From contig NW_006921541.1 of NCBI RefSeq assembly GCF_000340215.1, positions 1,523,527 to 1,587,526 on the forward strand: a stretch of DNA of 64,000 nt, given 5' to 3'. This document shows, piece after piece, positions 32,803 through 43,766 of this stretch. Numbering within the stretch: the stretch's first letter is position 1; each line of letters begins with the position of its first letter. The notes under the pieces are model-generated. The model saw only the letters and a list, made by a program, of their open reading frames with translations. It had not been told where the DNA came from and did not search any database. This DNA is from Pseudocercospora fijiensis CIRAD86 (taxonomy: Eukaryota; Ascomycota; Dothideomycetes; Mycosphaerellales; Mycosphaerellaceae). A program made the translations under genes and the position numbers.

Positions 32803-33472
32803 TAGCAGAAGAGGTGGAGCATTCGACGTGCTGGATATCTGATAAGTTGTACCTCAAATCATGGAGTCTTCAGAGACCACTTGGGCTCAGCACAGCTTCC
32901 TGGCGTGCATCGTGCATTGTGCAGGCCTCGCGCTCCTTTCGGCTCTCCTCGAATTCTCCCCCATGGTCAGATATCCGCGCTTTCCAGAATGGAAGGTCAG
33001 CTTGGTGCATAGAGCTCTCGCTCAGAAGCCATGTAGATGCAGCTGCAGTAGGCACTGTTGTCTAGGGTTTGTTGACCAAGCCAGGCTCGAGTATAGCTAG
33101 TCGTCGTCGGAAGAGGCTCGTGCTGTCCATCATGTGATACTTTCAACCGATGTCGTCCTTTTCAGCATAAGTTAGAGAGCAGTGAGGGTAAGTTCTTGGC
33201 CTTTTCATTCATTGTCGCGACTTCCAGAAGGGCGTAACTATGGTTCATCGTGACTGCTCTTCACACAGATCATGCCATTATGCCTTACAGATTGGAATCA
33301 ACCCAGACTCTGATAAGAGTATATCATCGTATTCGTCAGAGCGATTCGTGGCCCTCAGCTTATTCTAGAATCCTTGCTCCCAGTGACTCTCAGGCACGTC
33401 AGGCATGGTTGGAAATCCAAAGTTCTAGAAGCGGGTCCCTCGGTCCTACAAAACGACGTCAATCGTCCGTCA
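32803..33472. other. Intergenic, promoter side of the dehydrogenase gene
   Basis: Open frames here are short and overlapping. The stretch directly upstream of 33473 should hold the dehydrogenase promoter. No motif was recognised with confidence. Confidence 0.35.
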
Positions 33473-34669
33473 ATGCCTTTCGTCAGAGCAACTTCCCTTC
33501 AAGCTTTCACCACCACACACATTCTCACAAAGAGTTGTGGACCATACCGAAGCATTCGAAATTACACAAACATGGCCGCACAGGTTCCATCCAAGATGAA
33601 GGCCATCACGATCCACGGCAACAAAGCCAAGATCTCAGAAGTTCCTGTCCCAAAGCTCAGACCTACATACATCCTCGCAAAGGTCGACTCGATTGCTCTC
33701 AACCCCACAGACTGGAAGCATATCAACGGAAAGCGAGCCGCCGAGGGATGTATCTCAGGATGTGACTTCAGCGGCACAGTTGTAGAGGTCGGATCAGAGG
33801 TATCGAAGGCCTTCAAGCCAGGGGACCGAATCGCATGCACAACTCACGGTGCCAATGCCAGCGAGCCCGAAGACGGCTGTTTCTCCGAATACGCAGTCGC
33901 CAAGGGTGACCTCTGCGTCCTCCTACCAGACAAATTATCTTTCGAGGCAGCTGCCACTTTCCCGTTAGGCGTTGCTACTGTCGGACAAGGACTCTACCAA
34001 CAAGGACTCAAGCTCAACTTGCCAACCGACCCAACCAAGAATGGGGAGACTGTTCTCATTTACGGTGGATCGTCTGCAACAGGTAGCTTAGCTATCCAGT
34101 TCGCAAAGCTATCAGGTTACAAAGTGCTCACGACTTGCTCGCCTCACAACAATGACTTTGTGAGGTCTCTCGGCGCAGATGGGGTCTACGATTACAAGGA
34201 CCCGAACTGTGGCAAAAACATCAACAAAGACACCAACGACTCCCTCAAACTCATCTGGGACACAATCTCACTCCAGGCTTCTGCCAAGATTTGTGCAGAG
34301 GCACTTTCTTCCGACTCCACAGGCACCAAGTACTGGACCATCCTGCCAGTCAGGCTTCCAGGACGCGAAGGTGTCGATCAGGGCTTCACTTTCATGTACA
34401 CCATCTTCAACGAAGCATTCTCCAAGGCTGGTAGAGAGACGCCAGCTAAGCAGGAGGACTTCGACTTTGCCAAGAAGTTCTTTGACATCACGCAGAAGCT
34501 GCTTGCAGAGGGCAAGCTCAAGACTCATCCGGAGAAGGTTGGTGCGGCGGGTCTGGAAGGTGCTTTGAAGGGGATGGAGGATATGAAGAATGACAAGGTC
34601 TCCGCGAACAAGCTGGTCTATCGCGTGCGAGACACGCCATCGAATAGCAAGGCAGAGGTTGACCTGTAA
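33473..34669 (+). CDS. Zinc-type alcohol dehydrogenase-like / trans-enoyl reductase family protein
   Basis: From the ATG at 33473 the protein is 398 aa; from a second ATG at 33572 it is 365 aa, the usual family length. The core starts MKAITIHGNKAKISEVPVP and shows an N-terminal GroES-like fold (SIALNPTDWKH, GCDFSGTVVEVG, FKPGDRIA). This is followed by a Rossmann domain with YGGSSATGSLAIQFAKLSGY for NAD(P)H binding. No structural or catalytic zinc Cys set is evident, as in LovC-like enoyl reductases. The 33 residues between the two ATGs are rich in Arg, Thr and Ser and lack acidic residues (PFVRATSLQAF...YRSIRNYTN), like a mitochondrial presequence. Two start sites could give mitochondrial and cytosolic forms. 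The frame also stays open up to an ATG at 33374. The substrate is unknown. Confidence 0.82.
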   Translation: MPFVRATSLQAFTTTHILTKSCGPYRSIRNYTNMAAQVPSKMKAITIHGNKAKISEVPVPKLRPTYILAKVDSIALNPTDWKHINGKRAAEGCISGCDFSGTVVEVGSEVSKAFKPGDRIACTTHGANASEPEDGCFSEYAVAKGDLCVLLPDKLSFEAAATFPLGVATVGQGLYQQGLKLNLPTDPTKNGETVLIYGGSSATGSLAIQFAKLSGYKVLTTCSPHNNDFVRSLGADGVYDYKDPNCGKNINKDTNDSLKLIWDTISLQASAKICAEALSSDSTGTKYWTILPVRLPGREGVDQGFTFMYTIFNEAFSKAGRETPAKQEDFDFAKKFFDITQKLLAEGKLKTHPEKVGAAGLEGALKGMEDMKNDKVSANKLVYRVRDTPSNSKAEVDL

Positions 34670-34858
34670 GCTGGTTCGCTGTTGGATAGCTTGATACGAG
34701 ATCTGATCATCAGAAGACCAACATCGAAGTCGAAGCTATGAGTTTCACATGATCGAAAGTGTATATGCTTTCAAGACAACGGAAAGTGATAGGTCCTTTC
34801 GAATGGTCCCAATAACTAAGTCCTCATATTTCGACTCCAAGCTATTTCCAGCCAGCAA

Positions 34859-35683
34859 TCACATCTCCACAACCGCATCCTCAAGCGCCTTATAAACCCC
34901 TTCCAACAACCCCTCCGCCTTCTCACACATATCCTCATACTCCTCCATTTGCACGCTCGAAGGAAGCCTAAAGCTCAATGTGATAACTTCTCTCACCTTG
35001 GAGACAACCTTCCCCTCACCTCTCATCAAAAACATCACCACACCCCAAATATTTCCCGCAATATTCTCGATACCGCCACCTCCATCACTCGTCTTAATCA
35101 TAACCTCAATCTCCAAACTCCGCAGCTCCCGAAACCCCACAATCGCTCCAAAAGCCTCTTCAAGATTATACGCCGCGGCTGAAATATACCCGCACCCGCG
35201 TCCCCACGAGCGCGAAAGAGCCGAACTCTCTTGAGCGTCGAGCTCGAGCTTCAGGAAGCGGACGTGTGTTGCGAAGGGAAGAATTTGGTCTTTGAAGTTG
35301 AGGAAGGTGAGGACAGGCATAGCGAACGCGTTCTCTCCGTATAAGATCGAGGTTGACTCGGTTTGGATTTGCTTGCAGGAAGCTATGAGGTTTGGGGAGA
35401 GCTGGTGATTTGTAGGCACGCGCTCTGGGCGGCAGGGATGCTCTACGTATAGCGTGAATTTCTTGGGGCCGGGGATTGGTTGCATGTTCAGGTATTCTTT
35501 TGGCATCTGCGATGCGTTAGTGTGTAGTCTTGCCGGAAACCGTGGGTTACTTACAGTGTCGGCGCATAGCGCTAGTCTGTATATTTGATTTCTCAGCTCT
35601 GCTGAGAGGGCGAGAAATGATGCCGGTGGCTCTTGTTGCTGCGACATATTTTTGTTGTGGTGAGATGCTGTCGAAAAGGCCAT
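34859..35683 (-). CDS. 2EXR-domain protein
   Basis: The 2EXR (F-box-like) signature is clear: FLALSAELRNQIYRLAL near residue 23, then LIASCKQIQTESTSILYGENAF. Inside the frame lies a perfect-looking 48-bp intron (GTAAGT donor, CACTAACG branch site, CGCAG acceptor) right after CADT. Because 48 is a multiple of three, the unspliced frame stays open (274 codons); spliced, the protein is 258 aa. I favour splicing because all three signals are canonical. 2EXR proteins are numerous in moulds and of unknown biochemical function. The next gene on the same strand is a second 2EXR protein. Confidence 0.8.
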   Translation of the reverse strand: MAFSTASHHNKNMSQQQEPPASFLALSAELRNQIYRLALCADTVSNPRFPARLHTNASQMPKEYLNMQPIPGPKKFTLYVEHPCRPERVPTNHQLSPNLIASCKQIQTESTSILYGENAFAMPVLTFLNFKDQILPFATHVRFLKLELDAQESSALSRSWGRGCGYISAAAYNLEEAFGAIVGFRELRSLEIEVMIKTSDGGGGIENIAGNIWGVVMFLMRGEGKVVSKVREVITLSFRLPSSVQMEEYEDMCEKAEGLLEGVYKALEDAVVEM

Positions 35684-36196
35684 GCTTGATGATAGTTCTT
35701 GCCCTGTCGATGTTCTTTTGCTCTGTGTCGGTACGATTTATAGTCGTTCGAAGTCGAAGCTTATATATCAGGCAGCTTTCTGTGAGGACCTCGCTGTCAC
35801 AAGCTGCCTTAGCCCACAAATTAAGCTCGTGAAGAATGAGGACAACGCAAATAGATCGGGAGAGACGGAGGAAAACGATATTCCATGAGATTTGCATCGC
35901 CCAGTGAGCAGAGAGAAGATGTTTGGCATGCCGGATAACTTACATCAGCACCGTGTGTAACGCAGTGAAGAGAGTTTTAGACAACCATAGTTTGCAGCAA
36001 AATTCGCGAAAGTTGGAAGACACGTGCTGGAGGTTCCTAAGCTTGGGGCAAAGAGACCAGTTCTCACCTTCTTCCATGTTTAACTACGCACTTACTCCAA
36101 CTGGATGCTGTCGTCGCGCCGCCAGCCGAAGAAATAATGCCACTTCCATGCCGTGTCCTGATAGACCCCACTGAAGCGCTAATATCGGCAAACTTT
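35684..36196. other. Intergenic between the two 2EXR genes, no feature seen
   Basis: This holds the promoter of the left 2EXR gene (minus strand). Short overlapping open frames only; none is supported. Confidence 0.35.
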
Positions 36197-36856
36197 TCAT
36201 CTCAGCAGCTTCTTTAGCTCCTGCTTGACTTGTAGAGTGTATTCTCTTATAGCTCGTGGTCGACCAGGTCTGGTCATGTCCATTGATGATTCGCTGCCGA
36301 TCCATTCGCTATAGAACTCAATTATGTCGACAAAGTCCTGCACTGCCGGATGCCTCTCTTTCGCACTACGAAACGCCCTGGCCAAATGCCCCAGCTTTTT
36401 TGCCATCTCTTTTGGTCCATATTTGGGACATACGTCTTGGTAGAAGATGCCTAAATAGTTTAGACCAGTAGCTTTCCGCAGGCTGGCGAGCAGATATACT
36501 AGATCTTTCTTGGTCATGCCTCGATCGACTTTGAGGTAGCGCAGGCGACTTGCCCAGTCCCAGCTGCTGCTGAGCTTGCGCACAAAAGTACCCAGGGCAT
36601 GAGCGTAGCCGACGAAAGCATGATTCCAGTACACAATTGCAGCAGCGTCTTTCCAGATCGTTCGACAGGTCTGGAGCAGAGCAGGCGTGAGGGCATTACG
36701 ATATGCAGATGGAGGTCTGGCCCTGCCACGTTCTTCGACGCGTAAAGGTCGCTCTGCAATGAGCGCGAGATGATAGACCTCGTTTCGAAGTTCGGGAGGG
36801 AGATCGAGGAAAGAGATCGGGTTAGCGATTGTAGGGCTTGGCTGAGGCATCGTCAT
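36197..36856 (-). CDS. 2EXR-domain protein
   Basis: An intronless gene of 219 codons. ISFLDLPPELRNEVYHLAL (residues 14-32) is the N-terminal 2EXR half-motif and LLQTCRTIWKDAAAIVYWNHAF the second half. A helical remainder ends in VKQELKKLLR. It is shorter than the neighbouring 2EXR protein and only the signature is similar, so this is not a recent tandem duplicate. Function is unknown. A second ATG (Met3) lies two codons in. Confidence 0.78.
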   Translation of the reverse strand: MTMPQPSPTIANPISFLDLPPELRNEVYHLALIAERPLRVEERGRARPPSAYRNALTPALLQTCRTIWKDAAAIVYWNHAFVGYAHALGTFVRKLSSSWDWASRLRYLKVDRGMTKKDLVYLLASLRKATGLNYLGIFYQDVCPKYGPKEMAKKLGHLARAFRSAKERHPAVQDFVDIIEFYSEWIGSESSMDMTRPGRPRAIREYTLQVKQELKKLLR

Positions 36857-37520
36857 GGTCTCGACATGGAGTTCGGTGATCTAGGTTAGCAATCATGAGT
36901 GTGGTAAGCAAGCAGTTCACGACTTAAGTAGTCCACAACGACCTCGAGACAGACAGTCTTGCCGTGCACATGTCTTTGCCGCCAGGCTGAGACAGTCTTG
37001 TGATTCTGGAGCTCACAGCGAGCACCCGCTCAGATTCATTCACTCACAGACAACGTGAGTGCTGCTGCTAGCGGATCCATCTGGAGATCGACTGGCACAT
37101 GCTACGCTTCGTCCGAGCCATGGTGCTTCTTTCGAGTAGGTCTACTCATGGAGCGAAGATGCCGTCCCGCACAATGGGGGTCCTGTGCCCTTCGCTGCTG
37201 CCTTGTCGTCTTGGATCGATCAGTTGTTGTACGATAGGGTGTATTCATGGGTCATGATAAAGTTCGTCAGTGATGCTCGTGTACGACGGATGGCATGAGA
37301 AACGGAGACCGTTCTGCCAAGCATTGTGTTTCAAGCTCATTCGATAAGGTTCAAGAAGGCCCGAGGCGCCGAGCTAAAATGCGATTTCAGCATCAACCAA
37401 CTTCATCGCCCTGCACCTTATATATCATGTCATTGACATGAAATCCATGTACGCCCTTACAGCCGTGTAAGCTCTCAACATACCTTTCTTCGCCGCATAT
37501 GCATACCCCAACCAAGAACA
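36857..37520. other. Divergent intergenic region
   Basis: This contains promoters for the 2EXR gene (minus) and the PalB-like calpain gene (plus). A TATATATC sequence near 37420 lies about 100 bp before the calpain start and could be core promoter. Nothing else was recognised. Confidence 0.35.
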
Positions 37521-40323
37521 ATGGGCAGCTCGCGGGCTGAGCTGTTCAGCCTCAACGAGCTGCGTGAAGATGCCACACGCCTCATTGATGAGCTTCCACG
37601 CGCCAGCACTAGGGATGAGGCGTTGGACATTGCCATCAAAGCTGCAGAGGTGTCGATGCGGGCGATGAAGCTCGCCACCGATCGCCACGAGAAGTCGGCA
37701 TGCAAAGCACGAGTGCAACAGCTAATGCAGGATGCCGAACGCATCAAGCATGACTCCGATTGGAAGAAAGCGGTCCGCGCAGCTACAGGTAGACTGCAAG
37801 GCAAGACGATCGACGCCAGCACTGTGAAAGTACTGAATGAACCTGTGAATTCCCGCCAGTTGCCCAACAAGGAAGAGCTGATCTTACTGAGAGCCGGCTA
37901 TCTCAATGGAACCAAGTTCCCGCCCTGGAGGAAGGAGCCGCAACCCATCGAATTCGAGCTCAAAGATGGTGAGGATCTATTCTTGTATGTCTGCTTCGAT
38001 GTTTTATGTCCTCTCCTACTACTGACAAATCTGCCCAAGAGATGAGTTCTCCGAGCTCCCGCTCTCTGACTTTCAACATGATGTTCTGGACGACTGGAAA
38101 CGTCCGAGCGAAGCACTACCGCCGCCATCTTGGTTCTCCCGCGACAGAGTCAACCTGGGACCATCCATGCACTTCTTCCGCGATATCGATCTCGTGCAAG
38201 ATGCTGCTACTGACTGCTCCGTGGTGGCATCGCTTTGTGCTAGCGTGGCGAGAGGACAACGTGGCCATGCCAAGATGCTACAGAAGCTCATTTATCCGTA
38301 CGACAACGATTGTGGCCGACCTTCGCTCTCGAAGAATGGAAAGTACATCATACGAATGAACTTCAATGGCTGCTATCGCAAAGTGGAGATCGATGACCGA
38401 ATACCAACCAGCTCCACACACCGCGTCATTCATGTCATCGATCGGAACAATCCTGGTCTACTCTGGCCAGCACTCATGGAGAAGGCGTATCTCAAGGTCA
38501 GAGGTGGCTACGACTTTCCGGGTAGCAATAGCGGGACCGACTTATGGATCTTGACCGGCTGGATTCCAGAGCAAGTCAACCTCCAGGCCGACGATCTTGA
38601 GCCCGACAAGTTCTGGAGACAGATCAGCAATGGCTTTTCATATGGAGATGTACTGATCACGATGGGCACGGGCAAGATGTCCAAGGCCACAGAGCGAGCG
38701 CTCGGCCTAGCAGGAGAGCACGACTACGCTGTACTCGACCTTCGCGAAGTAGATGGGCAGCGACTGTTCCTCATCAAGAATCCTTGGGTGGAAGGTCCCA
38801 GCTGGAAAGGCAGATTCAAACATGCGACAAGGAAGTCAGACCGGGCCAAAAGCCAATCTCTGGATGGGCCACTCATCACGTTCGACGATGAAACAGAAGC
38901 TGTTGACTCGCCGCGGGATCTTCTTAATGAGGAGGTGCTCACACCTGGGACTTTCTGGATGGACCTGGACACTGTCCTGCAGCACTTCGAGTTCCTCTAC
39001 CTGAACTGGAACACGGGACTATTCAAATATCGACAGGATGTACACTTCTACTGGGATATGTCTGAACCACTCGATAGTCATGGCATTGGTAAAATGCGAG
39101 GCCCGCACGCAAGTCTTCAGCATAATCCACAGTATACGGTCAGCTCGAGTCGAGGGGGCACTATTTGGGTGTTGCTCTGGCGACACTTCCAAAACTCGGT
39201 ACCCGAAGATGCCACTGCAGATGAAATTGAAAGCGGACGCCACCATATGGACCTCAGTGGCTATATCTCACTGATCGCATTCGCGGCAAAAGGAAAACGA
39301 GTCATGCTGGGTGAACGATACCTACAGAAATTGTGGTACCTTGACAGCCCGCAGACCTTGCTGAAACTGGAAGATTGCGAGCCTAACGTGCCATACACCA
39401 TCGTACCTCTAGAGCAGGATCTACCAGCTGTGAAGCTTGGCTTCACGATCTCAACATTCAGCAACTCACCAATCTCTCTAGCAGAAGCCACACCACGCTA
39501 TGCTCACTCCAAGAAGGTGACTGGTAGGTGGACCAAGCACTCTGCTGGTGGCAACACACAGCTTCCGACCTATTACGACAATCCCCAGTATACCATCAAC
39601 GTGCCCCAAAGGACGTCAATCAGCCTCCTTCTTGAAGCGTGCAACCCAGAAGTGAATGTGAACGTCAAACTTCTCCACGGCAGTCGCCAACGCCTCTATC
39701 GCCTGATGAACAAAGACATCTTAGTCGACAGCGGAGACTACCGCCCAGGAAGCTGTCTCGCCGAATTGGAAGAACTCCCTCCAGGCCAATACACCATTAT
39801 CTGCAGCACATTCGAAGCTCACGATATAGCTGACTTCTCCCTCCTCATCCAATCCTCTCGCCCAGTCTCCGCAGAACTCCTACCACGTGAAGGCGCCGGC
39901 CGCATTCGAGCCGAACTAAGTACAGTAGCCTTCAAACAAGGCGAGACCAAAGTCGCCGCACCTCTACAACCTCGTCGACTCATGAACTTCTACGCCATAG
40001 CTCGACACTACGACACCGCACCTGGCTCTCCCCGCTCAGCACACTCACACATTCGTCTCAGCGTCGAGCTTGGAAGAGGGCCGACCCGTCGCATCATGAT
40101 TGCTTCGAATAATGGAGAGTACTCGGAATCTGCGGGCGCGGTACGAACGGATCCTATTGACCTCGGCCCAGATTTCTGGAAAATGGGTTATCGCGATTGC
40201 TGGATTGTTCTGGACCGGATGCATGTGAGTTCGGAGAACCAGGAGGAGAGGTTCCAGGTCGAGTTGTTTTTGGATCAACCGGATGCTGTCGATGTGGGTG
40301 TCTGGAGGGCTTGGGATGATTGA
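37521..40323 (+). CDS. palB: PalB/Rim13 calpain-like cysteine protease
   Basis: Two exons (37521-37984 and 38040-40323) give 915 aa. The 55-bp intron (GTATGT...CCCAAG) restores a Leu codon. An N-terminal helical region (about 30-80) looks like a MIT domain. The calpain core follows, with catalytic Cys214 (LVQDAATDCSVVASL), His382 (GLAGEHDYAVLDLRE) and Asn402 (FLIKNPW). C-terminal C2-like beta domains make up the rest (from about 530). In the fungal Pal/Rim pathway this protease is recruited to ESCRT-III at the plasma membrane or endosome and cleaves the zinc-finger factor PacC/Rim101 in alkaline medium. The family identity is clear. That this copy acts in pH signalling is inferred from orthology. 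The length is close to that of Aspergillus PalB. Confidence 0.93.
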
Positions 40324-41461
40324 TATGCAGGCCGGGAAGTGTGTCGATTTCCAATAGCCATCTCTTGGCGCTGGTGAGATGTCTACCGTAAGCCTCGCCA
40401 CAAGCAGTGCCTCACTCTATTTTCTCTCGTTTCAGATGGAGGTTGAAAGAGCAGGGTAGTGAAGTGCCGCTTTGCGGTCCATGACCAGGAGCGCGAGTCG
40501 ATTACTGAAGGAAGATCGATCTTCACGGCAACGTTTTCGAGATCTGGAAGCTGGAGTGTTCAGACAGATCTTAATGGCAATCTGTCTTGGGTGCTGAGGA
40601 CTTGCGAACCAGCTCCAGCCGCTTGCAATAGCACCCTGTCTTGTGATGTTGACTGGCGTTGCTTTCTGGCTGCAGATTTGTGACAGCTTATGCGGAGATA
40701 GCCATGATATCGTATGGCTCCAGTGTCTCTAGCCATGATGATACACCTAGCAGTGTGAGAGCCAGCGAGATCCGAACTTTGCCGAATGATATGCGCTATG
40801 GTGTTGCTAAAAACGTGCTTTGTTGGTCGAGCCTCGTGATGACATGAGATCAGATCTGAGCGGGAGTTGGTCCCGTGCCGTCAACACGCGTACCAGCAAC
40901 GGTGACGGTGAGGTGTACCTGGCGGCGGTGAAGGTGCAAGCAGGTGACCTGTGGCGACGGCGACGGCGAGACTGGCGAACATGTGCCTGTGGCTGATACG
41001 GTGGTGTGCGTGAACGGTTGGTCGAGGTTCGTCGTCTCTGCTGCCTCTGCAACCAGGCTATTCTATCACACTACCTCCAGCATGCTGGTATGATTAACAA
41101 GTCCAAAAGACGGTGTACTCTCTTCGTCCGCCATCTTCCACTCTGCCACCTGATTCTCCTGATCGATGCGGTACATTGCTCGGCGATTGTCTGGTCCCTG
41201 AAAGAGGAAGAGGAACCCCGCCAAAACGCTGAGCCGATCCAACGTCGTCATTGCGGCGGTGACTTTTTGCTACCAACACCAAAACACGCCTTCTCTGACC
41301 AAAACCTGCATATTCATTCACCCTGATAGACCGCACTCCTCACTTCTACGCGATCGATTTGGCAGGCAGACTGTGAGGCGAAGCAGGCTTCGAAGCAGCT
41401 TTTGGCTGCGAACCCAACAACGGCTTCCCACCACATCAGCACATCGTTTCAGACCGACAAG
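40324..41461. other. Intergenic, promoter side of the OSBP gene
   Basis: No supported gene lies in about 1.1 kb. A GGCGACGGCGACGGCGA-type purine/GC repeat occurs near 40955-40970, and open frames over it look like composition effects. The last 200 bp should be the 5' UTR and promoter of the Osh4-like gene. Confidence 0.4.
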
Positions 41462-42835
41462 ATGGTCTTCCGGTCGAGCAAGAATTCGTCTGAAGAGTCG
41501 TCAGCTACCACAGACACCCCAGGCACTCCTGGATCCGAGACCGCATCCCTCGAAGCGAATACAAATGGCGCACCGCCGACCGCCCCTAAAGTGGAGGCTC
41601 CAGTTGTGCCAGATGGACAGACGCCCTCAGACACAAGCAAGCTCAAGACGTTCCTGATGATATTGAAGAGATTCATTGGAGTCACAGACATCGCAGCAGT
41701 GCGCTTCAGTCTTCCGGCACAATTGATGGAACCCATCCCCAATCTCGAGTACTGGCACTATCTCGACCGACCTGAAACATTCGCCGCGATTGGCGACAGC
41801 GACGACCCACTTGAGCGGATGCTCGCATGTCTGCGGTTTTGGTTCACGAAAGACTTGAAGTATGTCAAGGGAAAGCCTTGCAAACCATACAATAGCTCGC
41901 TGGGCGAGTTTTTCCGCTGCACGTGGGATGTGGAGCCAACGGATAAGGAGCAGAAACCGACAAAAGTGAACTACATTACGGAACAAACTTCGCATCATCC
42001 GCCAGTCTCTGCGTATGTTTACGACTGTCCTGAGAAGGGAATTGAGGCGGTAGGCTACGATCAGCTTTCCGCCAAATTTACAGGAACCAGCGTGAAAGTA
42101 GTGCCAGGACAGTATAACCAGGGCATCTTCGTCAGATTAAAGAATCGCGACAACGAAGAGTACCAGCTCACGCATCCAGCAGCATATCTCGGCGGCTTTC
42201 TGCGAGGTAGTCTATACGTGACTGTCGCAGATACATGCTACGTGATCTGCGAGAAGACAGGCATCAAAACGATCCTCCACTACCTCGAAGAGGGCTACTT
42301 CGGAAAGACACAAAATAAAGTCGAAGGCGTAATCTACAAGCCTGCGGACATCAAGAACGACACCATCAACAAGCTCAAAGATGTGCCGAAAGACCAGATT
42401 CTCGGCCGTCTCGAAGGTGTCTGGACCGAGAAGATCTACTTCTCGCCTGGCGCGACAGAATTCAAGAAGACTCCAGAATCCGATCGCATACTCCTCATGG
42501 ACGTGACGCCTCTTGTGCCAGTTCAAAAGAAATGTCCGCCGATGGAACAACAATTGCCGAACGAGAGCCGGAAATTCTGGGGCAAGGTTACCGATGCCAT
42601 CACCAGCAAGCAGTTCGGCCTCGCGACCACGGAAAAGCAGAACTTGGAAGAAAGACAGCGAGAACGGGCGACTGAACGGCAAAATTCTGGAAAGAAATGG
42701 CAGCCCAGGTTCTTTACCACCGTGACGGAGGAAGATGGCAGGGCCATTCTGAACGAAGAGGGAAAGAAGGTTATGGAAGGCATGCAGAAGGAAGAATACC
42801 AGCTAAAGGAGCCAGAAGAGTACGGTGCTCTCTAG
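41462..42835 (+). CDS. Oxysterol-binding protein, short Osh4/Kes1 type
   Basis: A single-exon gene of 457 aa from the ATG at 41462; the frame is also open to an ATG 20 codons upstream. The first 55 residues are Ser/Thr/Pro-rich and disordered. The ORD domain follows, with the family signature EQTSHHPP at residues 174-181 (usually EQVSHHPP), preceded by KPYNSSLGEFFRC. There is no PH or ankyrin domain, so it belongs with the short ORPs such as Osh4. These proteins exchange ergosterol for PI4P between ER and Golgi/plasma membranes and oppose Sec14-dependent trafficking. The C-terminal tail is charged and helical (LEERQRERATERQNSGKKWQP). Confidence 0.92.
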   Translation: MVFRSSKNSSEESSATTDTPGTPGSETASLEANTNGAPPTAPKVEAPVVPDGQTPSDTSKLKTFLMILKRFIGVTDIAAVRFSLPAQLMEPIPNLEYWHYLDRPETFAAIGDSDDPLERMLACLRFWFTKDLKYVKGKPCKPYNSSLGEFFRCTWDVEPTDKEQKPTKVNYITEQTSHHPPVSAYVYDCPEKGIEAVGYDQLSAKFTGTSVKVVPGQYNQGIFVRLKNRDNEEYQLTHPAAYLGGFLRGSLYVTVADTCYVICEKTGIKTILHYLEEGYFGKTQNKVEGVIYKPADIKNDTINKLKDVPKDQILGRLEGVWTEKIYFSPGATEFKKTPESDRILLMDVTPLVPVQKKCPPMEQQLPNESRKFWGKVTDAITSKQFGLATTEKQNLEERQRERATERQNSGKKWQPRFFTTVTEEDGRAILNEEGKKVMEGMQKEEYQLKEPEEYGAL

Positions 42836-43247
42836 GCGTAAGGAGGAAACGTGGTTGCGGACGACATGAACAACTTCTGATAGATGACCGGTTAGGTTTG
42901 GATGGTCTGGTCTTGCATATGGAATGGCGTTGGCTGGGCGCATTTTATGGGAATACGACTACGTTTGGACGTACAGGCATACGTCTTGTAATAGTTTCGG
43001 TCCAAATTATGGGTGTAGATATTTGTCTGTGCTGAAGAGAAGAGAAGAGAAAGAACGGGGAGGTCTTTTCTTGACTGTGTTCATGATGAAGAAGAGCTGG
43101 ATTTTGAGGCTGCCTGGCTGGATTTTCCAGTTGCTGATTCGCTAGCGGCAATTGAAATGGCTCTACGCCAGATTCTCGGGTTGAGATATTTGCATCTTGA
43201 ATGCTTTCTTTACATTACTTGTCGGTATCGCGACCTAGGAGTTGGTC

Positions 43248-43584
43248 TCACGGGCTATAGGCATCCGGACCTTTTAGCGCGACCTTAGCATCGGTAGTAG
43301 AAGAACTAAGAGTTAATAAAGAAGACAGGAATGTATTTAGAAGTTAATATTTGCCTAAGCTGCACCGTAGAGAAGAATAACTCTTAATATCCCGCTAAGC
43401 TAACCGTAATTGCATCTTTAAAGCACCGAAATCGCCGGAGTCGCTGCATTTATCCTTAGCTAGTGCCTTAGAATCGCGTACTAGCCAGTTATTGTGTAAC
43501 TTATTCTAAGTACCTTAAATCTATAAAACTATCGTCCGTCTATTCTAGCTCGTAGCATCGGTGCCCTATACTACGAGCTTTCTA
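43248..43584 (-). pseudogene. 3' part of a coiled-coil protein gene split by Copia, RIP-damaged
   Basis: Deleting the Copia element and one TTCTA copy joins ...KKALR to KLVVxGTDATSx in the same frame. From there the frame runs about 110 codons to a TGA at 43248. Its only breaks are TAG/TAA, including a cluster near 43,500-43,550. Readable pieces include NNWLVRDSKALAKDK and KMQLRLAxRDIKSYSS. These breaks are what C-to-T change at CA/TG would produce, so RIP has spread from the element into this flank. The 5' part is at 50387-51511. Confidence 0.7.
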
Positions 43585-43766
43585 TATTGTAAATCGTGCT
43601 AAGGATGCAACTAATTATCGGATTAACAACTATATAACTATACAAAGAAGGATTAGGAGCTAGCTATAGAAACTATAGTTAATATACCTATTGTATGTCC
43701 TTCCTCTTAGCATAGGTTAGCTAATAGTATTAGCTAACTAGCATATTACCTAACTGAACTATAATA
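43585..43766 (-). repeat. 3' LTR of the Copia element (RIP-mutated copy)
   Basis: The plus strand starts TATTGTAAATCGTGC and ends GAACTATAATA. It differs from the other LTR by transitions only; at nearly every difference this copy has T or A where the right LTR has C or G. Confidence 0.88.

Noticed and set aside
38073..39246. Antisense frames inside the PalB gene
   Set aside because: They are shadows of the strong plus-strand coding sequence.
40807..41336. Arg-rich frames upstream of the OSBP gene
   Set aside because: Low-complexity Arg/Ser/Thr products caused by a GGCGAC-type repeat; no conserved feature.
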